DNA of 15,759 bases from assembly GCA_964575675.1 (NCBI GenBank), contig CAZNRY010000096.1, positions 1 to 15,759 of the forward strand, read 5' to 3'. The translations under genes and the position numbers were made by a program. The DNA comes from CAZNRY01 sp964575675 (GTDB taxonomy: Bacteria; Eisenbacteria; RBG-16-71-46; CAIMUX01; VGJL01). Below, piece by piece: positions 1-5,690 of the stretch; within the stretch, counting starts at the first letter, position 1; the number at the start of each line of letters is the position of its first letter. The notes under the pieces were generated by a model. The model did no database searches. It was given only the letters and a program-made list of their open reading frames with translations, and was not told the DNA's origin.

Positions 1-208
1 CCCAAACCGGTGCCCGCGTTAGGGGAATTCCGGTCCGTGGAAATCCAGGCTAGCGCTGCTGCGTGGCGGGATGTCTGCGACCTGGCCGTACTCCGCGGAA
101 ATCCCGTAGCCCCGCGCCCGTGCGGATCTGCCGCCTGGTCATGATGGGCTCGATGACCCTCTGGGACCCTTCCGTCGGCCCTGCTCAGTTTCCTCCGGGC
201 GGGGTTTG
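1..208. other. Gene-poor sequence, nothing recognised
   Basis: No open frame here resembles a known protein. The only structure seen is a short near-repeat, TCCGTGGAAATCC at 34-46 and TCCGCGGAAATCC at 92-104, too short to interpret. A plus-strand open frame crosses the stretch into the following repeats (63-383), but its proline- and arginine-rich translation has no recognisable domain and runs through repeat sequence, so I do not call it a gene. Confidence 0.5.
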
Positions 209-259
209 GCATAGGGGATTCTATCCAGTCCCCTCCCCGGCTATGCGCCCGGTCGAGAC
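209..259 (+). repeat. 51-bp dispersed repeat R1, copy 1
   Basis: This 51-bp block starts with GCATAGGGGATTCTATCCAG and ends in CGCCCGGTCGAGAC. It recurs in the same orientation at 886-936 with 5 mismatches by eye, and a degenerate relative lies near 4575. It precedes the longer repeat R2 in the same order seen in the second repeat-bearing region. Read as protein it gives H-R-G-F-Y-P in both good copies, so it could be a leftover of a repeated coding element, but the copies differ at non-synonymous positions and no gene is recognisable. Confidence 0.75.
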
Positions 260-507
260 GAACGGAGGGGTCGAGAGCACCCCCGAGCCGGTCCGGGCAC
301 CCCCAAGCCCCTCAACACGTGTCGCTGACATTTACTCTTCCTTGAGCCCATTCCTCTACCCGCTCCGCAGGGAAGCGGCGTAGTGCGCTTCCTGGCGGGT
401 CTGGTATCAATCGTGCTCACTCCCAGTCAGTCTCGTTGATCGTCGAATCCACGACACAGCATCAAGAATGACGATCATTCGCGCACTTGCAGGCGCGCAG
501 ACCCGTT

Positions 508-536
508 GGACCGGCGAACGTCCACCCATGCCAACT
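508..536 (+). repeat. 29-bp direct repeat unit, first in R2 copy A
   Basis: This unit begins GGACCGGCGAACGTCCACCC and ends CATGCCAACT. It is identical to 604-632, with 67 nt between the units. The same unit occurs twice more in R2 copy B (5011-5038 and 5108-5135), so it is the best-conserved part of the element: the core stays exact while the intervening sequence drifts. Confidence 0.85.
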
Positions 537-603
537 TGAATCGGCAGGAATGGGCATGCGAAAACGGCAGACTTTTGCACAGTGGATGGCGGGGGCGCGT
601 ACC

Positions 604-632
604 GGACCGGCGAACGTCCACCCATGCCAACT
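604..632 (+). repeat. 29-bp direct repeat unit, second in R2 copy A
   Basis: This is an exact copy of the unit at 508-536. The paired arrangement with about 96-bp spacing is preserved in the other copy of the long repeat, so the pair belongs to the element rather than being a chance duplication. Confidence 0.85.
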
Positions 633-639
633 CGGCCGC

Positions 640-882
640 GAGCGATATGATCCCGCGATCGTCGATTTCCTCCACCGGCTCCTTTGGTCGATCCCGACAT
701 GGGCGGACCAGACTAAGCTCGCGGCGGAGAGCGAGTACGCGGCCTGGGTGATCCACAACCGGTACTACCTGAACTACTTCACGATCGTGATCCCCTGTCA
801 TCGAGTGATCGGCTCCGACGGTTCGCTGCGCGGCTACGCGGGCGGCGTCGAGCGCAAGCGGTAGCTTCTCGAGCACGAAGGG
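640..882 (+). pseudogene. ogt: Remnant of O6-alkylguanine-DNA alkyltransferase (Ogt/MGMT)
   Basis: The translation of 784-882 contains the alkyl-acceptor motif I-P-C-H-R-V-I-G-S-D-G-S-L, then G-Y-A-G-G, E-R-K-R, a TAG codon and L-L-E-H-E-G. This is the C-terminal signature of Ogt/MGMT proteins, which repair alkylated guanine by transferring the alkyl group to the Cys of PCHR. The TAG at 862-864 sits where relatives commonly have Trp (TGG), one transition away. Upstream (about 640-780) the frame stays open but matches poorly: the expected P-Y-G-E-T-x-[ST]-Y stretch and the A-R-A-V-G motif are degraded (A-A-W-V-I-H-N-R is seen), and the N-terminal domain is replaced by repeat R2. With no start, no N-terminus and a nonsense codon, it is almost certainly dead. 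Confidence 0.75.
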
Positions 883-885
883 GGT

Positions 886-936
886 GCATAGGGGATTCTA
901 TCCAGCCACCTCCCCAGCAACGCGCCCGGTCGAGAC
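886..936 (+). repeat. 51-bp dispersed repeat R1, copy 2
   Basis: This copy matches 209-259 at 46 of 51 positions by eye, with no indel. It begins immediately after the alkyltransferase remnant. The two R1 copies therefore bracket R2 copy A plus the remnant as direct repeats. Confidence 0.75.
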
Positions 937-1011
937 CAGCAGACCGGCCACCTGTCGATGCCTCCGCATAATCCCGAATTCATTGAAGACAAGCGATCCC
1001 GTTGCGGCGAA

Positions 1012-1026
1012 ACGTGCATGGCACGT
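1012..1026 (-). terminator. Small hairpin just downstream of radical SAM gene 1
   Basis: On the minus strand ACGTGC-CAT-GCACGT forms a perfect 6-bp stem with a 3-nt loop 9 nt after the stop codon at 1036-1038. Only two T residues follow, so it is a weak candidate for an intrinsic terminator; its position is the main support. Confidence 0.35.
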
Positions 1027-1035
1027 CGTCAGGCC

Positions 1036-2583
1036 TCAGGTCTTGCAGTACGGCGACTGCGTCTGGTCCTGCCGGGTACCGGTCGCCGCGGTGACAACCG
1101 GTCGTTTCGCCTCAGCCGTGCGGCCTGCGGTCGACCCCCGGCGGTAGTTCGCGAGGAAATGGCGCAGCGTGGTCAGGAAATCGCCGGCCGAGAATTTGTA
1201 GGCCACACAGCGCTTGAGGTAGAAGCCGTCGACAAGATCCCCGAAGGTCCGAAAGAGCGCGTTCGGTTTCATTTCTAGAAGCGGGCGCAAGGGACGCAGG
1301 ATCCACGGATGGTGCGAAAGAATGCTGAAGAAGCACCGCAGGTTCAGGATTCGGTTCTTGTCGGTTGGGTTGTCGAATTTCAGAACCGAGTCGTGATAGT
1401 AGTTTGAGTTTAGCCTATCGAAATCGCCATCGAAGTATCCCTTCTCGATGGCGTAGCGCGTCATCTCGAGCTTGGGATATGGCGCAAAGACCGAGGCGTT
1501 GGCGATGTCGGACTTGATCCGCATGTTCACGCGAAGGGTGCGCATCGCCGAATCGAAAGTCTCGCCCGGCACACCGATTACATTCTCGGTGAGAAGTTTG
1601 ACCCCGTGCTTCTTGTACAGCGCAGCAGCCTCGATCATCGACTCCTCCGTCATCTGGCGTTTCATGACGGTGTTGCGTATGAACTCGTCGCCCGACTCGA
1701 CACCTGCGTATACAAGACGCAATCCGGCCTCCGCCAAAGCAGGGACGGTCACCGCATCGACGTTGTCGAATCGCGTATTGATGCTGAACGGGATCCGGCA
1801 GCGGCGCGCATAGACTTCGGCAAACTCGAGGGTCCATCGCCGGTGAAGGGTGAACACGTCGTCAACGAAGGCAACCATCCGGACCGGTACGCGCTCGCGC
1901 AGCCAAAGGATCTCGTCCACAATTCCATCGGGGGAGCGGGAGGAGAAGACCTTCTTGTCCCCCGCCTGGTCCTTGTAGATCTGGTTGTATGACTCGTTGA
2001 AGCAGTAAGTGCATTTGTAGGGACACCCGCGGTGCGCCATGAAATGCTTGATTCCGTGGTTGCGGAGAACCGGAAACTGATCCGTGTAGAGGTCGCGTGC
2101 AGGATAGGGGAGGTCGTCGAGTGCTCGATTGCGCGAGCGGACCGGATTCGTCTGGATCTTGCCGTCCCGCTTCACCCAGAAGTTCGGGACCTCCACGGGC
2201 AAGCGCCCCCCTTCGGCATCGAAACGGTTGGCGAAGTCGAGCGCCGACTCCTCGCCTTCGCCGACGCAGACGGCGTCCGCCCAGGGGAGTTCGACCATTT
2301 CGGGGAAGAAGGTCGGGTGCGGGCCGCCCCAGATCGTCGGGATTCCGGTCCTCTCCTTCAGTCGGTGGGCAAAGGCATAGTACCCCTGATGGCTGCCCGA
2401 AATGACGCTGAAGGCGACGGCATCGGCCCGGAAGGCGGCGATCCGATCGATCGTCCCCTCGGCATCATCCCCGATGACGAATAGGCCGGTTTCGTGCCCC
2501 CCTTCACGTAAAGTGGCGGCGATTCCCGTGATGCCCAAGGGGATGGAGAAGCGAATCGTATCTTCGACGAAAGCAATTCTCAT
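1036..2583 (-). CDS. B12-binding-domain radical SAM protein (515 aa)
   Basis: The protein has an N-terminal Rossmann-like cobalamin-binding domain (about 1-135, with G-G-P-H-P-T at 86-91 and V-G-E-G-E at 107-111) followed by a radical SAM domain. The 4Fe-4S ligands are Cys187, Cys191 and Cys194 in R-G-C-P-Y-K-C-T-Y-C. The typical G-V-P-G-E-T motif is at 337-342 and E-S-G-D at 296-299. Such enzymes use SAM and a reduced cluster to make a 5'-deoxyadenosyl radical; members methylate, cyclise or rearrange varied substrates, so the reaction cannot be named here. No D-x-H-x-x-G motif is visible, so cobalamin, if bound, may lack the lower axial His. The C-terminal 35 residues look disordered. The ATG at 2583 is the natural start because the beta-strand M-R-I-A-F-V-E begins there. 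The ribosome site is weak. A promoter-like site lies about 90 nt upstream. Confidence 0.9.
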   Translation of the reverse strand: MRIAFVEDTIRFSIPLGITGIAATLREGGHETGLFVIGDDAEGTIDRIAAFRADAVAFSVISGSHQGYYAFAHRLKERTGIPTIWGGPHPTFFPEMVELPWADAVCVGEGEESALDFANRFDAEGGRLPVEVPNFWVKRDGKIQTNPVRSRNRALDDLPYPARDLYTDQFPVLRNHGIKHFMAHRGCPYKCTYCFNESYNQIYKDQAGDKKVFSSRSPDGIVDEILWLRERVPVRMVAFVDDVFTLHRRWTLEFAEVYARRCRIPFSINTRFDNVDAVTVPALAEAGLRLVYAGVESGDEFIRNTVMKRQMTEESMIEAAALYKKHGVKLLTENVIGVPGETFDSAMRTLRVNMRIKSDIANASVFAPYPKLEMTRYAIEKGYFDGDFDRLNSNYYHDSVLKFDNPTDKNRILNLRCFFSILSHHPWILRPLRPLLEMKPNALFRTFGDLVDGFYLKRCVAYKFSAGDFLTTLRHFLANYRRGSTAGRTAEAKRPVVTAATGTRQDQTQSPYCKT

Positions 2584-2907
2584 TGTGTCTTCAAGGCCTC
2601 TCTAGCTCCGTCGCTCGTTTCCGAGCTGGTCCGGGATCGACCGGCACTATAAGCAGCCCTCAAGGGTAAGATTATAGCAGGCGAGAGGTTCGATTGCGAC
2701 TCTGGGGCAGGGACAGGACGGGGATTCTCCGGCCGACCCTCATGCGGTCACGCAGACGCGGTTGGTCCTGCGAGAAGGAACCGCAATCTTGGCCCCCGGG
2801 ACATCAGCCGATCCGCGCCGCTTCCTCCGGCGCGCCTTGCCCGGGATCAACGCAGCTCCCGGGATGTCTGGCGACGCCGCCAGGCCCCGGCCGGCGCTAC
2901 CCATCGC
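2584..2907. other. 324-nt spacer between the two radical SAM genes
   Basis: The left part is the leader of radical SAM gene 1 and holds a promoter-like site (2671-2679). The rest (about 2690-2907) has open frames on both strands (plus 2762-3007; minus about 2904 to 2740, some 55 codons beginning M-G-S-A-G-R-G-L). Neither resembles a family I know, and I do not call a gene. Confidence 0.45.
2671..2679 (-). promoter_or_regulatory. Extended -10 element upstream of radical SAM gene 1
   Basis: On the minus strand TGCTATAAT is a consensus -10 hexamer with an extended TG. Sixteen nt upstream lies TCGCAA (2693-2698), a poor -35, which is acceptable for an extended -10 promoter. The transcript would start near 2664, giving a leader of about 80 nt for the gene starting at 2583. 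This suggests it is not only read through from the upstream radical SAM gene. Confidence 0.5.
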
Positions 2908-4359
2908 TCAGCCACCCCCGAAACCTCTCTCGCGCGCATCCGAGATGAATCGTCCCACCACCCGGCGCATCAGTTCCACAAGGGTCTGCGGGCGCATGAG
3001 CAGATAGCTGTAACGGGAGATGAACACCAAGGGGTGATGGAAGAACGGCCGCAGGTACTGGAGCGTCCAATTCCGCTTGACCAGGGCCGTGATCTGCTCG
3101 GCCGTGAACTCCTCCGTGGTGATCCGCCCGCGCGTCGCGGAATTCTGGGTGAAGTCGAAGTCCTCGGGGACATACCCCTTCTCCCTGCAGAGCTCATAGG
3201 CCGCGGTCCCTGGCAAGGGGAAGAAGGCAAACAGATTGGCCGCTTCCAGGTGGAGGGTCTTGACGAAATCGATGGTCTGGTGGATCTGCTCGAGAGTCTC
3301 GCCCGGCATGCCGATCATGAAGAACGCATTGTGGCGGATCCCGTAGCGCTTCACCAGGCGCACCTTCTCGATCGCGTCGCTGAGCTTCAGAGGCTTGTGC
3401 ATCAGGCGCGTGAGCACCTCCTGGGATCCCGACTCGAAGGCAAGCACGATCTCGCGCGCGCCCGACTGCTTCATCAAGCGGATCAGCTCCTCGTCCAGGG
3501 TCCAGATGGCCAGACCATTGGGGGCGCTCCAACGGATACGGTATCCGCGGTCGATGATTCCCTTGAGGAGCGCCTTGGCTCGGGGGACATCCGCCGTGAA
3601 GTTGTCGTCCTCGATATGGAATTCGTGGAATCCGTATTTCTCGATGCATTCCCCGATCTCATCCAGGACGTTCTCGGCGCTACGAACACGGAGCCGCCCC
3701 TGGACCCCCCAGAACACCGTGGAGGAGCAGAAGGTGCAGCGGGCCGGGCACCCGCGCCCGGTGAAGAGAACGGTGTTCGCATTCCGGCGCAAGAAGATGA
3801 TGTGGGGGATGTTGATCTTGGCATAGAGATCGAGCGGCATCAGATCGCGTGCCGGGAAAGGGATGCGGTCCACATCCTGGATGGAGGTTGTGGCCGGTCG
3901 AACAATGAGATCTTCTCCGTCACGATAGGCCAGTCCCCCGATTCCCTCGAGCGAGGAGCCTTCGTCCCAGGCGATCAGGAGGCGGCGCAGACGCTCCTCG
4001 CCTTCCCCCATGACGATGAAGTCGATGTGCCGACCCTTCGGCCGGCGGAGACACTCTTCGGCCAGAAAGGTCGGATGATTGCCTCCGACCACCGTGAGGA
4101 TACGCGGGTCCACCTGTTTCACGACCTCGACGATGTCCTCGACGACCGGATAGGTCGGCGAGAAAGGACAGGAGACCCCCACCACATCCGGCTGGAACTC
4201 CCGGACCCGTTGGGCGATCTCGGACAGGGAAAGCCCGTAACGGAAGAAGCCGTTGCTGTCGTCTTCCTCGTGGTTATACCCCTCGGCCGCAGCATCCAGC
4301 ACGCGGACCTGGAAGCGGTCGCGGATGTAGGCCGCAAGATAGCTGACTCCGAGCGGCAT
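2908..4359 (-). CDS. B12-binding-domain radical SAM protein (483 aa from first ATG; 5' end interrupted)
   Basis: With numbering from the ATG at 4359, the cobalamin-binding-like domain spans about 1-135 (G-G-N-H-P-T at 92-97, G-E-G-E-E at 118-122). The radical SAM domain carries Cys204, Cys208 and Cys211 in R-G-C-P-A-R-C-T-F-C, and M-P-G-E-T at 351-355. Its C-terminal region resembles the BchE-like group of such enzymes; the substrate is unknown. The usual D-x-H-x-x-G cobalamin motif reads D-A-A-A-E-G (22-27), so the axial His is missing. The first beta-strand and nucleotide-loop region of this fold (V-L-L-I-H-P-P) is encoded upstream of 4359 in the same frame, but has no ATG, GTG or TTG after an amber codon. 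The product starting at 4359 would lack strand beta-1, so the gene is either damaged, mis-sequenced or started at an unusual codon. It is transcribed ahead of the other radical SAM gene. Confidence 0.8.
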   Translation of the reverse strand: MPLGVSYLAAYIRDRFQVRVLDAAAEGYNHEEDDSNGFFRYGLSLSEIAQRVREFQPDVVGVSCPFSPTYPVVEDIVEVVKQVDPRILTVVGGNHPTFLAEECLRRPKGRHIDFIVMGEGEERLRRLLIAWDEGSSLEGIGGLAYRDGEDLIVRPATTSIQDVDRIPFPARDLMPLDLYAKINIPHIIFLRRNANTVLFTGRGCPARCTFCSSTVFWGVQGRLRVRSAENVLDEIGECIEKYGFHEFHIEDDNFTADVPRAKALLKGIIDRGYRIRWSAPNGLAIWTLDEELIRLMKQSGAREIVLAFESGSQEVLTRLMHKPLKLSDAIEKVRLVKRYGIRHNAFFMIGMPGETLEQIHQTIDFVKTLHLEAANLFAFFPLPGTAAYELCREKGYVPEDFDFTQNSATRGRITTEEFTAEQITALVKRNWTLQYLRPFFHHPLVFISRYSYLLMRPQTLVELMRRVVGRFISDARERGFGGG

Positions 4360-4500
4360 CTGGCAAAACTTGAGGGACTCCCGCGTGATCCGGATGGGCG
4401 GGTGGATCAGGAGGACGCGCGGGATCGGTCGTCGGTCAGCGGAGCCCAGATCGGACTCGACCTAAGCGATAGGGCTCCGGTTGGGCATCGAGTTCTCCAT
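4360..4500 (-). other. Upstream in-frame coding extension of radical SAM gene 2, broken by TAG
   Basis: Reading 4500 to 4360 in the frame of the gene gives an ATG at 4500, a second ATG at 4488 with GGAG at the right distance (6 nt), then N-R-S-P-I-A, an amber TAG at 4464-4462, and then an uninterrupted V-E-S-D-L-G-S-A-D-R-R through V-L-L-I-H-P-P-I-R-I to the Met at 4359. The V-L-L-I-H-P-P segment is the expected first strand of a B12-binding radical SAM protein, so the real protein very probably began here. Between the TAG and 4359 there is no ATG, GTG or TTG, only CTG codons. Confidence 0.7.
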
Positions 4501-4574
4501 GGTTGCCGCGGCGCCAGGGGCCGCCCAGCCGACGCAGGCCGACATGGCCGTGCCGCTTCATCGTAGCAGAAAGT

Positions 4575-4602
4575 GCGCAGGGGATTGTATCCGCCCACCT
4601 CC
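4575..4602 (+). repeat. Degenerate third copy of repeat R1
   Basis: GCGCAGGGGATTGTATCCGC and the bases after it resemble the start of the 51-bp R1 repeat (GCATAGGGGATTCTATCCAG), and the similarity fades within about 45 bp. It precedes R2 copy B, as R1 copy 1 precedes R2 copy A, which supports a shared origin of the two regions. Confidence 0.45.
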
Positions 4603-4617
4603 TGATCATCGCGGGCA

Positions 4618-4842
4618 GCCGGACCCCACCCAGCGGTCGTCGGATCCCCAAACCCATCCAGCGATCCCGATCGAGCCCCGGAGGACCCGGGCGGAGGACC
4701 CTGATGGCAGCCGCCGCACTTCGCCCTCCTCTCCCACTCACGCTCGAGCTGCCATCACGCATGGTCTCCCCGGAACGGGTAGCGCCCGCATCCCTTCGCC
4801 AGACCCGCGAGGATCCGATCGATCTCGATGACTGACCGACGC
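4618..4842. other. Unassigned spacer between repeats R1 and R2 copy B
   Basis: I see no gene or structured element. Long open frames run through this stretch on both strands, but their translations are Arg-, Ser- and Pro-rich in the way expected of non-coding GC-rich DNA. Confidence 0.45.
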
Positions 4843-5010
4843 CTTGAGCCCATTCCTCTACCCGGTCCGCGGAGAAGCGGCGTAGTGCGCTTCCTGGCGG
4901 GTCTGGTATCAATCGTGCTTCTCTCCCACTCAGCCTCGTTGATCGACGAATCCACGACACAGCATCAAGAACGACGATCAACCGCGCGCTTGCTGGCGCG
5001 CAGACCCGTT

Positions 5011-5038
5011 GGACCGGCGAACGTCCACCCATGCCAAC
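5011..5038 (+). repeat. Internal direct repeat unit, first in R2 copy B
   Basis: It is identical over 28 bp to the units at 508-536 and 604-632. Confidence 0.85.
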
Positions 5039-5107
5039 GGGAATCGGCAGGAATGGGCATGCGAAAACGGCAAACGTTTGCACAGTGGATGGCGGGGGCG
5101 CGTACCA

Positions 5108-5135
5108 GACCGGCGAACGTCCACCCATGCCAACT
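5108..5135 (+). repeat. Internal direct repeat unit, second in R2 copy B
   Basis: It is identical over 28 bp (from GACCGGCGAACG) to the other three units. The offset from the first unit in this copy is 96 bp, as in copy A. Confidence 0.85.
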
Positions 5136-5139
5136 CGGG

Positions 5140-5557
5140 CGTGAGTAGCAAGGGGCGCAGAACGTCCGCGTTCGTTGCCTCCCCGATCGGGCGCGGGTAC
5201 GATGAAGATCCAACATGACACAGATCCATCACGATCCGCTCGACGCGATCCTAAACGGCCTCATGGCGTGGACGCATCATTCGACGACGGCACGGGGGAA
5301 ATCGAAACGCACCGGATCCCAGGCTCGTACGTGGAGTTCATCGAAAGGCGTCCTCTCGACCGCTATGCGCACTTGCCCCCGGGCGCAATCCGGCGCGAGC
5401 ACAGGCGTGAGGGCTTCGAGGCGCGGAACGCCGACAGGATCTTCGAGAGCACATTCGACGGGCAGGCGAAGAGACGCGGGCATCCTTGAGCGAGCTCGGC
5501 GGGCTGGTTTGACGCACCGCCCGCGCCCCCGTCGATCGGAACCCGTGGCCACCTCCG
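5140..5557. other. Unassigned stretch upstream of the GH94 operon
   Basis: Two overlapping plus-strand open frames cover this stretch (5175-5489 and 5215-5592). The first, read from the ATG at 5202, gives a fairly protein-like stretch (I-P-G-S-Y-V-E-F-I-E-R-R-P-L, then G-A-I-R-R-E-H) of about 95 codons. I recognise no family in either, see no good ribosome site, and cannot say whether this is a small gene, a decayed one or chance. Confidence 0.35.
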
Positions 5558-5585
5558 TTGACTTCCCCCTGCGAGCATCTATCAT
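5558..5585 (+). promoter_or_regulatory. Sigma-70-like promoter for the GH94-GH1 operon
   Basis: TTGACT (5558-5563), a 16-bp spacer and TATCAT (5580-5585) closely match the -35/-10 consensus in an otherwise GC-rich region. Transcription would start near 5592. That is downstream of the GTG at 5589 which opens the longest frame of the first gene, so it argues for an internal start. Confidence 0.6.
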
Positions 5586-5601
5586 GGTGTGACCCAACCG
5601 G

Positions 5602-5623
5602 CCGCAATCGCCGACGATTGCGG
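5602..5623 (+). promoter_or_regulatory. Perfect inverted repeat just downstream of promoter (operator or 5' UTR hairpin)
   Basis: CCGCAATCG (5602-5610) and CGATTGCGG (5615-5623) are perfectly complementary arms around a 4-nt CCGA loop, starting about 10 nt after the inferred transcription start. The position suits a repressor operator or an RNA hairpin. No regulator gene is in the window, so the binder is unknown. Confidence 0.5.
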
Positions 5624-5679
5624 CGATCGTCCCGGCAAGCGCGGTTCCGGCTCGGGTTCTTTGCTGGTCGAGAATCTCT

Positions 5680-5683
5680 GGAG
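5680..5683 (+). promoter_or_regulatory. Ribosome binding site that decides the start of the first GH94 gene
   Basis: GGAG at 5680-5683 lies 7 nt before an in-frame TTG at 5691 and 16 nt before an in-frame ATG at 5700. No comparable site precedes the GTG at 5589. Confidence 0.45.
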
Positions 5684-5690
5684 TCGTATC

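Larger units (their letters stand above)
341..635 (+). repeat. ~295-bp dispersed repeat R2, copy A
   Basis: This block begins CTTGAGCCCATTCCTCTACC and ends just after the second internal 29-bp unit. The same block recurs in the same orientation at 4843-5139 with about 20 differences by eye (roughly 93% identity), including a small indel near 417-436. It contains an internal direct repeat of 29 bp (508-536 and 604-632). The copies differ non-synonymously in all frames I read, which argues that it is non-coding. I see no terminal inverted repeats and no transposase. It lies between genes, so a MITE-like or extragenic repeat family is the natural guess. Confidence 0.85.
4843..5139 (+). repeat. 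~295-bp dispersed repeat R2, copy B
   Basis: This is the second copy of the block at 341-635, in the same orientation, with about 20 mismatches by eye and a 1-2 nt length difference near 4918-4940. Homology starts at CTTGAGCCCATTCC and stops just past the second internal 29-bp unit, the same ends as copy A, so the element has defined boundaries. Confidence 0.85.

Noticed and set aside
34..104. Near-repeat TCCGTGGAAATCC / TCCGCGGAAATCC
   Set aside because: It is a thirteen-base match with one mismatch in GC-rich DNA, with no third copy seen nearby; too weak to report as an element.
508..632. Two 29-bp direct repeats with a 67-nt spacer, CRISPR-like at first sight
   Set aside because: There are only two units per locus, the spacer between them is largely the same in both loci, and there are no cas genes. 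It belongs to the dispersed R2 repeat.
407..876. Several overlapping minus-strand open frames across the repeat region
   Set aside because: Their translations differ between the two repeat copies by non-synonymous changes and a frame-breaking indel, and they only mirror repeat DNA. I saw no ribosome site or family match.
862..4464. Idea that TAG is recoded as a sense codon, from two ambers at expected sense positions
   Set aside because: TAG is the natural stop of the glycosidase gene (11186-11188) and of the permease gene right after its canonical G-S-V-K-G end (14370-14372), and the alkyltransferase copy is broken in other ways.
3034..4566. 510-codon plus-strand open frame antisense to radical SAM gene 2
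   Set aside because: It is a mirror frame of a clear radical SAM gene, with charged low-complexity translation and no domain; a common artefact at high GC.
5150..5180. Small inverted repeat GAACG-TCCG-CGTTC
   Set aside because: The stem is only five bp and is not linked to a gene end or start; expected by chance.
4436..5221. 261-codon minus-strand open frame across R2 copy B
   Set aside because: The corresponding frame is broken in R2 copy A, the composition is Arg/Pro/Ser-rich and it overlaps the in-frame start region of radical SAM gene 2. It is best explained as chance in GC-rich DNA.
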